A stretch of 57,162 nucleotides of DNA from an uncultured Opitutia bacterium (GCA_903873805.1 CAIQQB010000071.1:1-57162); one strand, 5' to 3'. Positions 1-10,862 are shown, counted from the first letter of the stretch. The notes: generated by a model not told the origin, from the sequence alone. Numbers and translations: made by a program.

Positions 1-332
1 ACCACCTCGACGTGTTCGACCTCGTCAGCGAGCAGCAGTTCGAATTCGACAGCCAGCACAACGAGGTCAGCGAGGAGCAGAACAAGCTCCGCAAGCTCCT
101 CAACATGTCGGTCAACGAGATCGAGCTCTCCGTCCGCGCCGCCAACTGCCTCAACAACGCCAACATCACCACCGTCGGTGAGCTGGCGATGAAGACCGAA
201 CAGGAGATGCTCAAATACCGCAACTTCGGCAAGAAGTCGCTGAACGAGATCAAGGAGAAGCTCGAGGCCCTCGGCCTTTCGCTCGGCATGAAGTTCGACG
301 AGCGCCTGCTCGACACGAAGAAGGAAGCCTGA
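1..332 (+). CDS. rpoA: RNA polymerase alpha subunit, C-terminal part (cut by window start)
   Basis: This is the alpha C-terminal domain, which binds UP-element DNA and activators. The open frame enters from the left edge ([10 protein letters not shown]...), so the real start lies outside the window. The helix-hairpin-helix signature of alphaCTD is clear: [10 protein letters not shown], followed by NITTVGELA and [12 protein letters not shown]. It is followed by rplQ, the order rpoA-rplQ found at the end of the alpha ribosomal-protein operon in many bacteria. The 124-nt gap to rplQ shows no convincing terminator, so co-transcription is likely. Confidence 0.97.
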   Translation, partial: HLDVFDLVSEQQFEFDSQHNEVSEEQNKLRKLLNMSVNEIELSVRAANCLNNANITTVGELAMKTEQEMLKYRNFGKKSLNEIKEKLEALGLSLGMKFDERLLDTKKEA

Positions 333-456
333 CCGGTGCTCCGCCCCGGCCCACTCCCAACGCCCTCACCCAAACCCAGTTTAATCCCGCCGCTCTCGGG
401 CTGAAGGCCACTGGCTTTCGGTCCTCGGACTTCTTGGGATTCGGAATTCTACCAAC

Positions 457-948
457 ATGCGTCACAACAAACATCATGCCTCCCTGGGCGTGACCGTCGA
501 GCACCGCCGCGCGATGCTGTCCAACCTCGCCGCGTCGCTCATCACCCACGGTCGCATCAAGACCACCCTGGCCAAGGCGAAGGCCCTCCGGCCCTTCATC
601 GAGAAGGTCATCACTAAGGCCAAGCAGGCCTCGGTGCAGACCGAGAAGAAGGACGCCCTGCACCTCCGCCGCCTCGCGCTCAGCGACGTGCGGGACGAGA
701 CCGCCGTCACCCTTCTCTTCAACGAGAAATACAAGGATTTCTCCAGCCGGGCCGGCGGCTACACCCGCATCTACAAGCTCGGCCAGCAGCGCATCGGCGA
801 CGCCGCCGAGATGGCCCTGATCGAGTTCGTCAAGGCGGATGACCCGGGCTACAAGAAAAGCCGCGGCCGCAAGGGCGAAAAGGCCAAGAAGCCGGCCGCC
901 CAGCCCGCCGAGGCCGCCCCCGCGGCGCCGGCGGCCACACCGGCCTGA
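457..948 (+). CDS. rplQ: 50S ribosomal protein L17 with Ala/Pro-rich tail
   Basis: Large-subunit ribosomal protein that lies near the peptide exit tunnel. The start MRHNKHHASLGV and the block RRAMLSNLAASLI are typical of bacterial L17. The core domain covers about residues 1-120. Residues 133-163 form a basic, then Ala/Pro-rich low-complexity tail (KKSRGRKGEKAKK followed by AAPAAP), so the protein (163 aa) is longer than the usual 115-130 aa. It lies downstream of rpoA and is followed by a strong hairpin terminator, so it is the last gene of the ribosomal operon. Confidence 0.97.
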   Translation: MRHNKHHASLGVTVEHRRAMLSNLAASLITHGRIKTTLAKAKALRPFIEKVITKAKQASVQTEKKDALHLRRLALSDVRDETAVTLLFNEKYKDFSSRAGGYTRIYKLGQQRIGDAAEMALIEFVKADDPGYKKSRGRKGEKAKKPAAQPAEAAPAAPAATPA

Positions 949-978
949 ACCCGGACAATCCTGTCCCGGTCACCTTCG

Positions 979-1012
979 AGCGCGCCGGAGTTGCATTCGG
1001 CGCGCTTTTTCT
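979..1012 (+). terminator. Rho-independent terminator after rplQ
   Basis: A perfect 9-bp GC-rich stem (AGCGCGCCG / CGGCGCGCT, arms 979-987 and 998-1006) with a 10-nt loop runs straight into a T tract (TTTTTCTTTT). It lies 31 nt after the rplQ stop and is the best canonical terminator in the window. Confidence 0.85.
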
Positions 1013-1061
1013 TTTCCCCTTTTCGCCCCGGCCCGCGTGATTCCATCCCAGCGCCGTCCGC

Positions 1062-1286
1062 ATGGACCTCTTCACCGCCTCGGTCATTTACTGCCTCTTC
1101 CTGGCCGTGCTCTTCTTCGGCCTGTGGATCTACTATGACCGCCGCAGCCACGCCCGTTTTGACGCCGAGTGCCGTCGGACGACCTTTCACTGCATCCGGT
1201 GCAACCAGCTCTTCGCCCGGCCCCGGGGCACGGAGCTTGCTCCCTGTCCCCGCTGCGGCCATGACACGCCCCGGCTCAAGTTTTAA
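1062..1286 (+). CDS. Small membrane-anchored zinc-ribbon protein
   Basis: A 74-aa protein with one N-terminal membrane helix (about residues 5-25, rich in Leu, Phe and Val) and a soluble C-terminal zinc ribbon. The ligands would be C44-x2-C47 and C62-x2-C65, with the motifs HCIRC and CPRCGHD. It begins at an ATG after the rplQ terminator and ends 63 nt before guaA. The ribbon resembles general metal-binding knuckles; I do not recognise a named family. Function unknown. The coding assignment is supported by the paired CXXC motifs and the compact start-to-stop fit. Confidence 0.75.
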   Translation: MDLFTASVIYCLFLAVLFFGLWIYYDRRSHARFDAECRRTTFHCIRCNQLFARPRGTELAPCPRCGHDTPRLKF

Positions 1287-1349
1287 AGGACGGTTGACGG
1301 CGCGGGTTTACTCCCCGTTGAATCCGTTCGCCCTCCTCTGCTGACACCC

Positions 1350-2888
<1,539 letters not shown>

Positions 2889-2917
2889 TCCCCCCGTCCG
2901 CACTGCACCTTCTGCCC

Positions 2918-3679
2918 ATGAAAATACCCCGTTGTCTTCTGCTCATCTGTGTTTGGTCGGGACTGGCCGTGTCCGTGCCGGCCGCCGAGGATGTGGCGGC
3001 GGTGATCACCCGCGCGCGGGCCTTCCTCGGCAGCGAGGAGGCCATCGGCCGTCTGCAGTCGGTGCATTACACCGGCGTGCTGGAACTGGTTGACGCCGGC
3101 GCCCCCAAGGACGCCAAGCCCGTCCGCTCCACCATTGAGGTGATCTTCCAGAAGCCCTACCGGCAGCTCATGGTGATCACGTCGGACAGCATCATCGAAA
3201 CCACCGGCTTGAACGACTTCGACGCCTGGGTGCGGCAGCAGCAAAAGGGCGATCCCACCCGCTGGCGGATGCGGATCCTGCCGGTCGACCAGATCCGCCG
3301 CCTCCGGGCCATCACGTGGGAAAACCTCGCCTTCTTCCAGGGGATCGAGGCGGTCGGGGGCCGGATCGTCGACGGTGGCGACACGGTCGTCGACGGCAAG
3401 GCCTGCCGCAAGCTGACCTTCAGCCACGACGAGGGGATTTTATTTGCCCGCTATTTTGACAACAAGACCGGCCAGCTGCTGTTGACCGAGAGTGAAACGG
3501 GCACGGTCATCCGCGAGGAGGGTGAGGTCCAGACCAACGGGCTCCGGTTTCCCCAGCGAATTATCACGATCAACAAGGAAAAGGACAAGGTCGTGAGCAC
3601 CATGACCATCAATTTTGACAAGGTGGCCACCAACGAGACGATTAACGCCAAGATTTTCGCCGTCCCCTCCACGCGATAA
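2918..3679 (+). CDS. Exported LolA-like outer-membrane lipoprotein-sorting family protein
   Basis: A 253-aa protein with a signal peptide at residues 1-22 or so (basic start MKIPRC, hydrophobic core, likely cut after VPAA). The mature part looks like a LolA/LolB-fold sorting protein: repeated beta-strand segments, YTGVLEL near the start, and a late VVSTMTINFDKVATNETI stretch before the end. That fold carries lipoproteins or other lipids across the periplasm. The start was placed at ATG 2918 because it opens the signal peptide; an in-frame codon 39 nt upstream would put a non-signal tail in front. The family call is by overall appearance, not by a hallmark motif. Confidence 0.65.
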   Translation: MKIPRCLLLICVWSGLAVSVPAAEDVAAVITRARAFLGSEEAIGRLQSVHYTGVLELVDAGAPKDAKPVRSTIEVIFQKPYRQLMVITSDSIIETTGLNDFDAWVRQQQKGDPTRWRMRILPVDQIRRLRAITWENLAFFQGIEAVGGRIVDGGDTVVDGKACRKLTFSHDEGILFARYFDNKTGQLLLTESETGTVIREEGEVQTNGLRFPQRIITINKEKDKVVSTMTINFDKVATNETINAKIFAVPSTR

Positions 3680-3772
3680 TTGGCGGGAAAGGGACCAACT
3701 CCGGAGGTGATTTCCGGCTCGCCCCGCCGGGCGAAAAACCGCAGGCTTGCCGGCTCAGCCCATCCCATCCCT

Positions 3773-5071
3773 GTGCGCGTCCTGCCCTTTGCCTCCAATA
3801 GTTTCCCCACCGACCTCGCCGCCTTCTGCCGCAGCGCCGAGGTCCCGCTGGACATTCAGTCCGCCGTCGCCTCTATCCTCGCGGACGTGAAGCGAAGGGG
3901 CGACGAGGCGGTCAGCGTCTATGCCGCCAAGTTCGACGGCGCCACGCTGCGGCCCCGTGACTTCCGGGTCCGCCCCGCCGCGCTGGCCGCGGCCTTCCGT
4001 CGCCTGCCGGTGACCGAACGCCGGGCGCTTCGCGCCTCCCATGCCAGTATCGTCGCCTTCAACCGGCGCAGCCTGCCGCAGGACTGGCTCGGTCGGAACC
4101 CGCAAGGTGCGGAAGTGGGTGAACGCCACCATCCGATCCGGCGGGTGGGTCTCTATGTGCCCGGCGGCGAGGTCCCGCTGGTCTCAACCGTCCTCATGAC
4201 CGCCTCGCTGGCGCGGATCGCCGGCTGCCCGGAAATCGCCGTCTTCACCCCCTCCAATGCCCGGGGGCGGATCGCGGACGGGCTGTTGGCCGCGCTGCAT
4301 CTTGTCGGCATCACCGAGGTGTACCGGATTGGCGGCGTGCAGGCCATCGCCGCTGCGGCCTATGGCACGGCAACCATTCCGGCCGTGGACAAGGTCTTTG
4401 GCCCCGGCAATGCCTACGTCTGCGAGGCGAAACGGCAGGTGTTCGGCACGGTGGGGGTGGATTTGCTGCCCGGCCCCAGTGAGGTCATGGTGATTTGCGA
4501 CGCGACTGCGCGCGTGGATTTTGCCGCCGCCGACCTGCTGGCGCAGGCCGAACACGGCTCGGGCCGGGAAAAGATCTATCTGGTCGCCACGTCCGACAAA
4601 GTTCTGCAGGCCGTTGCGGCTGAGGTGCAGGCCCAGCTCCCGCTCCTCTCCCGTTCGGGCAAGATTCAGCGGGTGCTCGACGATGGCCTGCTCGCGATCC
4701 GGACGGACACGCTGGCCCAGGTGGCGAAAGTGGCCAACTATGTCGCCCCGGAACACCTGGAGCTGCTGGTCGGGCCGGCGGCGGAAAAGTATTTGCTGCG
4801 CACGGTGACCACCGCCGGGGCCATCATGCTGGGCAACCACACACCCACCGCCCTCGGGGATTTTGTCGCCGGCCCGAGCCACGTGCTGCCGACGGGCCGT
4901 GCCGGACGCTTTTTCAGCGGCTTGCGCGTGGCGGATTTCATGCGGCGGACCAGTGTGATCCGTTACGGCCCCGCGGCGGTGCGGAAGGCGGCCCCGACCG
5001 TTGCCGCCTTTACCGCCATGGAGCGGCTCGACGCCCATGGCCGCTCCGTGAAGATCCGGTGCCTGAAATGA
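3773..5071 (+). CDS. hisD: Histidinol dehydrogenase
   Basis: Oxidises L-histidinol to L-histidine in two NAD-dependent steps, the last reactions of histidine synthesis. Family signatures are present: zinc ligands Q258 and H261 (QAEHGSG), catalytic E327-H328 (APEHLEL), GPSEVMV, and H370 in GPSHVLPT. The preferred start is GTG 3773, giving 432 aa, the usual length. The open frame extends upstream to the preceding stop, but those 31 codons (rich in Gly, Arg and Pro) do not resemble the family. The stop overlaps the ATG of hisC (ATGA), so hisD and hisC are translationally coupled. Confidence 0.95.
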   Translation: MRVLPFASNSFPTDLAAFCRSAEVPLDIQSAVASILADVKRRGDEAVSVYAAKFDGATLRPRDFRVRPAALAAAFRRLPVTERRALRASHASIVAFNRRSLPQDWLGRNPQGAEVGERHHPIRRVGLYVPGGEVPLVSTVLMTASLARIAGCPEIAVFTPSNARGRIADGLLAALHLVGITEVYRIGGVQAIAAAAYGTATIPAVDKVFGPGNAYVCEAKRQVFGTVGVDLLPGPSEVMVICDATARVDFAAADLLAQAEHGSGREKIYLVATSDKVLQAVAAEVQAQLPLLSRSGKIQRVLDDGLLAIRTDTLAQVAKVANYVAPEHLELLVGPAAEKYLLRTVTTAGAIMLGNHTPTALGDFVAGPSHVLPTGRAGRFFSGLRVADFMRRTSVIRYGPAAVRKAAPTVAAFTAMERLDAHGRSVKIRCLK

Positions 5072-6210
5072 AGACCGACCGTACTGCTGCAGGCGCCGCG
5101 GCACTTCCCCTGGCCAACCTGACCTCCCTCGCTCTGCCGCATATCGCTCAGCTCCACGCCTACACGCCGGGCCTGCAGCCGACGGAGCCGGGCTGGGTGA
5201 AACTCAATACCAACGAGTGCCCTTATCCGCCCAGCCCGCTCGTGGCCGAAGCGCTGCGGTTGGAAATCGGTGACGCCGGTAACTCGCTCCGGCTCTACCC
5301 GAATCCCTCGAGCGCGCCCCTGCGGCAGCTCATCGCCCGTCAGCACGGTCTCACCGAGGGAAATGTGCTCGTTGGCAATGGTTCCGATGATATCCTCAAC
5401 CTCCTCGTGCGCGTCTTCGGCGGACCGGCGGCGGCGAGCGGTTTTCTGCTGCCCAGCTACTCCCTCTATCCGGTGCTCGTCGCCATTCAGGATGGGGCGG
5501 CGCGGGTGGTCGAGTTTGACCGGTCGATGCGCCTGCCAGTGGAGACCATCGCGACTTCGGGTGCGCAGGCGTTTTTTCTGACCTCGCCCAACGCGCCCAC
5601 CGGGGTTGGTTTCACTCCGGCCGAGATCGAGACAGTCCTGGAGCGTTTTCCCGGCCTGCTGGTGGTGGACGAGGCCTATGCCCCGTTCGCCCGCACCCAT
5701 GCCGTTTCGCTGCTGGCCCGCCACCCCCGGCTCGTCATCACCCGCACCCTTTCCAAGGCCCACGCACTTGCCGGCCTCCGCGTCGGCTATGCGCTCGCCC
5801 ATCCGGAGGTCATCGGACTGCTCGACCGCGTGCGCGACAGCTACAACGTCAGCCGCCTGGCCCAGGCCGGCGCGCTCGCCGCGTTGGCGGATACCGCCTA
5901 CTACGCCGGTGTCATCGCGCGGATCGTCGCCACCCGTGACGCCTTTGCGGCCGCCTGCACCGTCCGGGGCTGGTTCACCTACCCGTCGGAGGCCAATTTC
6001 GTCTTCACCGAGCCCCGCACCGCCCGCGGCGTCGCCGGTCCGGCGGTCGCCCGAAGCCTGTATGAGTTCCTCCTCGGCCGGAAAATTCTCGTCCGCTACT
6101 TCCCCAGCCACGCCTTGACCGCGCCGTTCCTCCGCGTCAGCGTCGGCACCGACGGCGACATGCTCGCCGTCAATCAAGCAACCGACGCATGGCTTCAAAC
6201 CGCTCCGTAA
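5068..6210 (+). CDS. hisC: Histidinol-phosphate aminotransferase
   Basis: PLP enzyme that transaminates imidazole-acetol phosphate with glutamate to give histidinol phosphate. Fold-type I aminotransferase features: NTNECPYPP near the N-terminus, N175 in SPNAPTG, D201 and Y204 in VVDEAYAPF, and the PLP lysine K230 in [16 protein letters not shown]. The start at ATG 5068 overlaps the hisD stop by the ATGA arrangement; an in-frame GTG nine bases earlier is less likely. At 380 aa it is full length. Its 3' end overlaps hisB by 22 nt, so hisD, hisC and hisB form one tight operon. Confidence 0.95.
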   Translation: MKTDRTAAGAAALPLANLTSLALPHIAQLHAYTPGLQPTEPGWVKLNTNECPYPPSPLVAEALRLEIGDAGNSLRLYPNPSSAPLRQLIARQHGLTEGNVLVGNGSDDILNLLVRVFGGPAAASGFLLPSYSLYPVLVAIQDGAARVVEFDRSMRLPVETIATSGAQAFFLTSPNAPTGVGFTPAEIETVLERFPGLLVVDEAYAPFARTHAVSLLARHPRLVITRTLSKAHALAGLRVGYALAHPEVIGLLDRVRDSYNVSRLAQAGALAALADTAYYAGVIARIVATRDAFAAACTVRGWFTYPSEANFVFTEPRTARGVAGPAVARSLYEFLLGRKILVRYFPSHALTAPFLRVSVGTDGDMLAVNQATDAWLQTAP

Positions 6211-6785
6211 CCGTCACGCGCAAAACCGCCGAGACCGACATCGCGCTCACCCTCGCGGTGGATGGCACCGGCGCGTCCAAGATCGACACCGGCGTGCCGT
6301 TTTTCGACCACATGCTCACGCTGTTCGCCCGGCACGGTCTCTTCGATCTGGACGTAAAGTGCGTGGGCGACGTCACGGTGGACTACCATCACACGGTCGA
6401 GGATGTCGGGCTGGTGCTGGGCGACGCCTTCAAGCGGGCGCTGGGGGCCAAGCTCGGCCTGCGCCGCTACGGGTTTTTCCTCCTGCCGATGGACGAGTCG
6501 CTGGTCCGCGTCGTGGTGGATCTGGGCGGCCGGCCGCACCTGGTCTATGACGCGAGCGCGCCGACGATGTTTGTCCGCGATTTCAACATCATCCTCGTGA
6601 AGGAATTTTGCCGCGCCTTCAGCAATGCGCTGGGCTGCAACCTGCACGTGCAGCTGGTGTATGGCGAGGAGCCGCACCATGTCGCCGAGGCGGTCTTCAA
6701 GGGGCTCGCCCGGGCGCTCGATGTGGCGACCCAGATCGATCCGCGCGCAGCGGGGCAGCTACCGAGCACCAAAGGCCAGCTGTAA
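6189..6785 (+). CDS. hisB: Imidazoleglycerol-phosphate dehydratase
   Basis: Dehydrates imidazole glycerol phosphate to imidazole acetol phosphate, using a manganese centre. The two metal-binding repeats are visible: FFDHML (H41) with DYHHTVED (H67, H68, E71, D72), and EPHHVAEA (H163, H164, E167). At 198 aa this is the monofunctional form, without the N-terminal histidinol-phosphatase domain found in enteric bacteria. It begins within the last 22 nt of hisC, indicating translational coupling. The downstream gap to hisH carries an inverted repeat rather than another gene. Confidence 0.96.
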   Translation: MASNRSVTVTRKTAETDIALTLAVDGTGASKIDTGVPFFDHMLTLFARHGLFDLDVKCVGDVTVDYHHTVEDVGLVLGDAFKRALGAKLGLRRYGFFLLPMDESLVRVVVDLGGRPHLVYDASAPTMFVRDFNIILVKEFCRAFSNALGCNLHVQLVYGEEPHHVAEAVFKGLARALDVATQIDPRAAGQLPSTKGQL

Positions 6786-6797
6786 CCGGCCAGATTG

Positions 6798-6894
6798 GTT
6801 CTGAGTTCTGGGTTTTGGGTTCTGTGTCCCCAAGCCTGCAAATCAGTGCCGCGGCCGAAAGGAATCTCTGAACCCTAAACCCACAGCTCAGAAC
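6798..6894. repeat. Iterated-word inverted repeat between hisB and hisH
   Basis: The arm at 6798-6824 is built from repeats of a TTCTGGGTTT-like word. It is matched on the opposite strand by the arm at 6868-6894, about 22 of 27 positions agreeing. The arms enclose 43 nt, and the whole element fills most of the 136-nt hisB-hisH gap. It is too A/T-mixed and long-looped for an ordinary terminator and has no T tract. It belongs to the class of gene-less inverted pairs seen elsewhere in this window. Confidence 0.75.
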
Positions 6895-6921
6895 GCAAAA
6901 CCGCCGCGCCTTGGCGCGGCC

Positions 6922-7545
6922 GTGGCCGTCATTGACAACGGCATCTGCAACCTGCGCAGCGTGACCAAGGCCCTGGAGGCCGTGGGAGCCGAGGTGCGCG
7001 TCGTCCGGACGGTCGCGGAATTTGGGGCGGCTCCGGCTTCGGGCCTGGTTCTGCCCGGGGTGGGGGCGCTGCGCGACTGCGTGGCATCGCTCCGGGCCAG
7101 CGGCTTGGCCGAAACCGTGCGGGAATGGATCGCCGCGGATCGGCCGTTTCTGGGTGTCTGTCTCGGGATGCAGGCCCTCTTTGACCACTCGGAGGAGGGT
7201 GATGTGGCCGGTCTCGGCATCTTTCCCGGCACAGTCCGCCGTTTCCGCCTGCCACTGGAATTCAAGATCCCGCACATGGGCTGGAACACCGTGCGTTTCA
7301 CCCAGCCCGGTTCGCCGCTGGCGCAGGGGCTGGCCACCGATGGCGAGGCCTTCTATTTTGTGCATAGCTACCACTGTCAGCCGGCGGACCCCGGCCTGGT
7401 GCTGGCGGCGTGCGACTACGGCGGGGATTTTGTGGCCGCCATCGCCCGCGGTCGCTGCTTTGCCACCCAGTTTCACCCCGAAAAAAGCCAGGCCCGGGGT
7501 CTTCATATCTACCGGAACTTCGCGGCCGTCGCCGGCCGACCCTGA
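6922..7545 (+). CDS. hisH: Imidazole glycerol phosphate synthase, glutamine amidotransferase subunit
   Basis: Supplies ammonia from glutamine to HisF for formation of imidazole glycerol phosphate and AICAR. Class I glutaminase residues are present: C80 in GVCLGMQAL, and H185 and E187 in TQFHPEKSQ. The N-terminus AVIDNGICNLRSV corresponds to the usual IDYGMGNLRSV block, so the start is GTG 6922, one residue before that block; no ATG fits. HisA and HisF are not in this window. At 207 aa it is complete. Confidence 0.94.
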   Translation: MAVIDNGICNLRSVTKALEAVGAEVRVVRTVAEFGAAPASGLVLPGVGALRDCVASLRASGLAETVREWIAADRPFLGVCLGMQALFDHSEEGDVAGLGIFPGTVRRFRLPLEFKIPHMGWNTVRFTQPGSPLAQGLATDGEAFYFVHSYHCQPADPGLVLAACDYGGDFVAAIARGRCFATQFHPEKSQARGLHIYRNFAAVAGRP

Positions 7546-7755
7546 ACCGCCGGCCGGGATTGCGTTAGCCTGCCCCGGCGCGGGACCTCGCACGATCAGT
7601 GCCGAACCCGCCATTTTTTGCGCCTCGGGCACTCGGCCACAGGCATAAGTTGTGCTAACAGGCCCAATAAGCTGAGCTAATTAGCGCGTCCGCGGCCGGA
7701 ATCCGGCGACTTTTCTTTGCAAGCGGAGCGAATTTTGCTCTCTTAACCGTTTCTT

Positions 7756-9057
7756 ATGCCCAACAAAGCTACCCTCAAGCTCGACGATAAAGAATTCAAC
7801 TTGCCCATCATCACCGGCTCCGAGGGGGAACAGGCCGTTGACATCGGCAAGCTGCGGGCGGACACCGGGCTGATCACTTATGACGACGGCTTCGGCAACA
7901 CCGGTTCCTGCCAGAGCGACATCACCTTCATCGACGGCGACGTGGGCATCCTGCGGTACCGCGGCTATCCCATCGAGCAGCTCGCCGAACACTCCTCCTT
8001 TGTCGAAACTTCCTATCTGATCATCAACGGGGAGCTGCCCAACGCGATCCAGCGCCGGCACTTTGGCGACCTGTTGCGGGAGCATGCGCCCGTGCATGCG
8101 GACATGAGCCATCTATTCGAGGGCTTTCCGATGGGCTCGCACCCGATGGCGATTCTCTCGGCGCTGCTGAACTCGCTCGGCTGCTACTACCCGCACCTCG
8201 CCACCAACAATCCCCGCGAGGACCTGGCCAACTTCGAGGAGTCCTCCGCCATCGCCATCTCCAAGGTGCGCACGATCGCGGCCATGTCCTACCGCAAGAG
8301 CCACGGCCTGCCCTACATCTACCCGAAGCGCTCCCTGCCGTACTGCGAGAATTTCCTCCACATGATGTTCTCGCATCCAGACGAGGACTACAAGCCGACC
8401 CCCGAGGTCGTCGCCGCGCTCAATCTGTTCCTCCTCCTCCATGCCGACCATGAGCAGAACTGCTCGACCTCGACCGTCCGCATGGTGGCTTCGTCCGGCG
8501 CCAATCTCTTCGCCTCGACCGCCGCCGGCGTATGCGCGCTCTGGGGCCCCCTGCACGGCGGCGCCAACATGGCCGTGCTCGCGATGCTCGAGAGCATCCA
8601 CGCCGAGGGCGATGACGGCACGAAGTTTGTCGAGGCCGCCAAGTCCGGCAAGGGCGGCCACCGCCTGATGGGCTTCGGCCACCGCGTCTACAAGAACTAC
8701 GACCCGCGCGCCAAGATCATCAAGGCCAGCTTCGACAAGGCGCTCGCCAGCCTCGGCATCAGCAACGATCCCCTGCTCAACATCGCCCGCCGCCTCGAGG
8801 ACGCCGCGCTGAAGGACGACTATTTCCTCTCGCGCAAGCTCTACCCCAACGTCGATTTCTACAGCGGCCTGATCATGCGGGCCCTGGGCATTCCCCAGAA
8901 CATGTTCACCGTGATGTTCGCCATCGGCCGCATGCCCGGTTGGATCGCCCACTGGCGCGAGGTGGCCGCCAACCCGAAGAACAAGATCTACCGCCCCCGT
9001 CAGATCTACGTCGGCAAGACCGTGCGCGACTACGTGCCGATGGACAAGCGCGGGTGA
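7756..9057 (+). CDS. gltA: Citrate synthase
   Basis: Condenses acetyl-CoA with oxaloacetate to citrate, the entry step of the TCA cycle. The catalytic triad of the type II enzyme is present: H267 (PLHGGAN), H309 (GFGHRVYK) and D367 (VDFYSGL). H232 lies in [11 protein letters not shown]. The length of 433 aa is typical of the bacterial hexameric type. It stands alone as a transcription unit, with a 210-nt upstream region holding a perfect 10-bp palindrome (GCTAATTAGC, 7676-7685). It is convergent with the membrane-protein gene downstream. Confidence 0.97.
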   Translation: MPNKATLKLDDKEFNLPIITGSEGEQAVDIGKLRADTGLITYDDGFGNTGSCQSDITFIDGDVGILRYRGYPIEQLAEHSSFVETSYLIINGELPNAIQRRHFGDLLREHAPVHADMSHLFEGFPMGSHPMAILSALLNSLGCYYPHLATNNPREDLANFEESSAIAISKVRTIAAMSYRKSHGLPYIYPKRSLPYCENFLHMMFSHPDEDYKPTPEVVAALNLFLLLHADHEQNCSTSTVRMVASSGANLFASTAAGVCALWGPLHGGANMAVLAMLESIHAEGDDGTKFVEAAKSGKGGHRLMGFGHRVYKNYDPRAKIIKASFDKALASLGISNDPLLNIARRLEDAALKDDYFLSRKLYPNVDFYSGLIMRALGIPQNMFTVMFAIGRMPGWIAHWREVAANPKNKIYRPRQIYVGKTVRDYVPMDKRG

Positions 9058-9131
9058 ATCGGCGCGCGGCGCCTGCTCCTTGGGCGCGGGCTGCCGCCGA
9101 CTCGCAGGGGCGCAGACTTGCCGCGCCCCGG

Positions 9132-9884
9132 TTATTTCTTTCCCGCCTCCGCGTGCAGCACGTCGTCGAGCGTCAGGCCCGTCAGCGTCTCGATGCCCTT
9201 CAGCAGCCGCCAGAGCGCGAACATCATCATCGCCATGCTCGGCACCACGATCACCGGCACGCTCCAGAAATGCATCTGGCCCAGCTCCGCGGTGAACTCC
9301 GACGTCCCGGCCGGGCTGCGCAGCAGGTACCGCGCGAGCGCGAAATTGATTCCTGCGCTCACCAGAAACGTTCCCGCCAGCAGATAGCTCGTGCCGGCCA
9401 GCAGTCGGTCCAGCCCGGCCGTCTGGCCCCGCTCCGCCAGCGCGGCGTCCACTTTGGCGGTATTGATGATTTGCTCGTTGTAGAGCAGCTCGCGCACCAG
9501 CGGGCGCTTCGTGCGCGTGGAGCCGAGGACAAACAGCCCGATCACCGTCGGGATCGCCGCGTCCTTGATCGCAAAGCCCAGTCCGCCCACCTTGAGCAGT
9601 CCCAGTCCGCCGGACAGCAGCACGCTCAGAAAGCCAAGCACCGAAAGGACGTTGGTGTGCCGGCGCTTGATGAAATCCCAGATGCCGTAGCCAAGCGGAA
9701 AGGACAGGCCGACGACCAACCCCCAGACGGGTCCAAGCCGGTTCTCGCCGCTCAGCTTGGTCAGCACCAGGGTCGGCACCACGAGGTTGCAGGCCAGGTT
9801 GATGAGGAGGTTTTCGCGCTTCGGCGGAGGTTTGGACACATCCGGAGTGAAGAAGGAAGCCGTGAGACCCGAAAGCAGAATCAT
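9132..9884 (-). CDS. VC0807-family integral membrane protein
   Basis: A 250-aa hydrophobic protein with several predicted membrane helices: LLINLACNLVVPTLVL, VWGLVVGLSFPLGYGIW, NVLSVLGFLSVLLSGGLGLL, IPTVIGLFVLG, and a C-terminal pair around FLVSAGINFAL and VIVVPSMAMMMFALW. The overall pattern and length match the VC0807 family of uncharacterised membrane proteins, which share a septation-protein-A-like helix arrangement. Function unknown. It is convergent with gltA and divergent from pdxJ. Confidence 0.7.
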   Translation of the reverse strand: MILLSGLTASFFTPDVSKPPPKRENLLINLACNLVVPTLVLTKLSGENRLGPVWGLVVGLSFPLGYGIWDFIKRRHTNVLSVLGFLSVLLSGGLGLLKVGGLGFAIKDAAIPTVIGLFVLGSTRTKRPLVRELLYNEQIINTAKVDAALAERGQTAGLDRLLAGTSYLLAGTFLVSAGINFALARYLLRSPAGTSEFTAELGQMHFWSVPVIVVPSMAMMMFALWRLLKGIETLTGLTLDDVLHAEAGKK

Positions 9885-9903
9885 CCGGGGAGCGCATTTT
9901 CAT

Positions 9904-9919
9904 GGTTTCATGGCTTCCT
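9904..9919 (+). repeat. 16-nt motif upstream of pdxJ, identical to one upstream of xylB
   Basis: The motif GGTTTCATGGCTTCCT lies 24 nt before the pdxJ ATG. The identical 16 bases occur at 51213-51228, 14 nt before the xylB ATG. It belongs to the TTCCTGGCTTCCT-type word family found in the inverted repeats at 14359-14408 and 46192-46796. Confidence 0.7.
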
Positions 9920-9942
9920 GCTTTGTCTCAAGCTCCGGATCC

Positions 9943-10686
9943 ATGCTTCTTCTTGGCGTCAACATCGACCACGCGGCCACCGTCCGGCAGGCCCGCTACC
10001 GGCTGGCCGACCAGGCCAATGATCCGGCGGTCGAGCCCGATCCGGTTGCGCTGGCGATGGCGGCCGAACGGGCCGGTGCCGACGGGATCACCATTCATCT
10101 GCGCGAGGACCGGCGGCACATCCAGGAGCACGATGTCTGGCGCGCCCGCGGGACTATCGCCACCCGGCTTAACTTGGAAATGAGCTGTACGCCGGCGATG
10201 ACTGAATTCGCGCTCCGGTTGAAGCCTGACTCCGTTTGCCTTGTGCCTGAGAACCGCACCGAGGTCACCACCGAAGGCGGCCTGGATATTGTCGGCAACC
10301 GCGACCGGGTGCAGGCGACCATCGAGGCCATGAATGCGGCCGGCATCAGCACCAGTCTCTTCATCGATCCCGAACCGGAGCAGATCGAGCTGGGGGCGAA
10401 ACTCCGCGCCCCGTGGATCGAGCTCCACACGGGGGCGTACGCGAACAGCTACTACACGCCCCGCCGTGCCGCGGAGCTGGCACGCCTGCGTCACGGGGCC
10501 GAGCTGGGTCACCGGTGCGGGCTGACGGTCAACGCCGGCCATGGCATCAATTACGTCAACATCGCCGAGGTGCGCACGCTCCCGCACCTGCACGAGCTGA
10601 ACATCGGCCACAGCATCATCAGCCGCGCGCTCTTCACCGGCATCGAGGAAGCCGTCCGCGAAATGAAGGCGAGGATGAACCCATGA
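9943..10686 (+). CDS. pdxJ: Pyridoxine 5'-phosphate synthase
   Basis: Condenses 1-deoxyxylulose 5-phosphate with 3-amino-2-oxopropyl phosphate to pyridoxine 5'-phosphate (DXP-dependent vitamin B6 route). The N-terminus LLLGVNIDHAATVRQARY is diagnostic, and further family blocks are GADGITIHLREDRRHI (H52), NLEMSCT (E79) and VNAGHGINYVN (H200). The start is ATG 9943, immediately before that N-terminus, although the frame stays open further upstream. At 247 aa it is standard. It leads an operon with pdxJ, a 56-codon ORF, acpS, nnr and dprA, with stop-start overlaps. Confidence 0.96.
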   Translation: MLLLGVNIDHAATVRQARYRLADQANDPAVEPDPVALAMAAERAGADGITIHLREDRRHIQEHDVWRARGTIATRLNLEMSCTPAMTEFALRLKPDSVCLVPENRTEVTTEGGLDIVGNRDRVQATIEAMNAAGISTSLFIDPEPEQIELGAKLRAPWIELHTGAYANSYYTPRRAAELARLRHGAELGHRCGLTVNAGHGINYVNIAEVRTLPHLHELNIGHSIISRALFTGIEEAVREMKARMNP

Positions 10687-10853
10687 AAATATTTGCCATC
10701 ACCGACGCTGAGCAGGCTGTGCTCATAATAAGTGGGTTGGTGCTGCTGACCCTCTCTCTGATCGCGCGCATAGCGGTCGGGTTGTTCGGAAAAATTTTCC
10801 AGCGGCGGCAAAAACGAAAGCAGGATGAAAAGGACTACGGGCCGTTAAAATAA
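10683..10853 (+). CDS. Small single-helix membrane protein
   Basis: A 56-aa ORF whose ATG overlaps the pdxJ stop (ATGA) and which ends 9 nt before acpS. It has one hydrophobic segment (about residues 13-36, AVLIISGLVLLTLSLIARI) and a basic tail (QRRQKRKQDEK). Base composition is lower in GC than its neighbours. I do not recognise a family; the translational coupling and the clear helix support it being real. Confidence 0.6.
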   Translation: MKIFAITDAEQAVLIISGLVLLTLSLIARIAVGLFGKIFQRRQKRKQDEKDYGPLK

Positions 10854-10862
10854 ACTTTCCCA

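Noticed and set aside
9107..9129. Hairpin GGGGCGC...GCGCCCC after gltA as a terminator
   Set aside because: The 7-bp stem exists, but it is not followed by a T tract on either strand.
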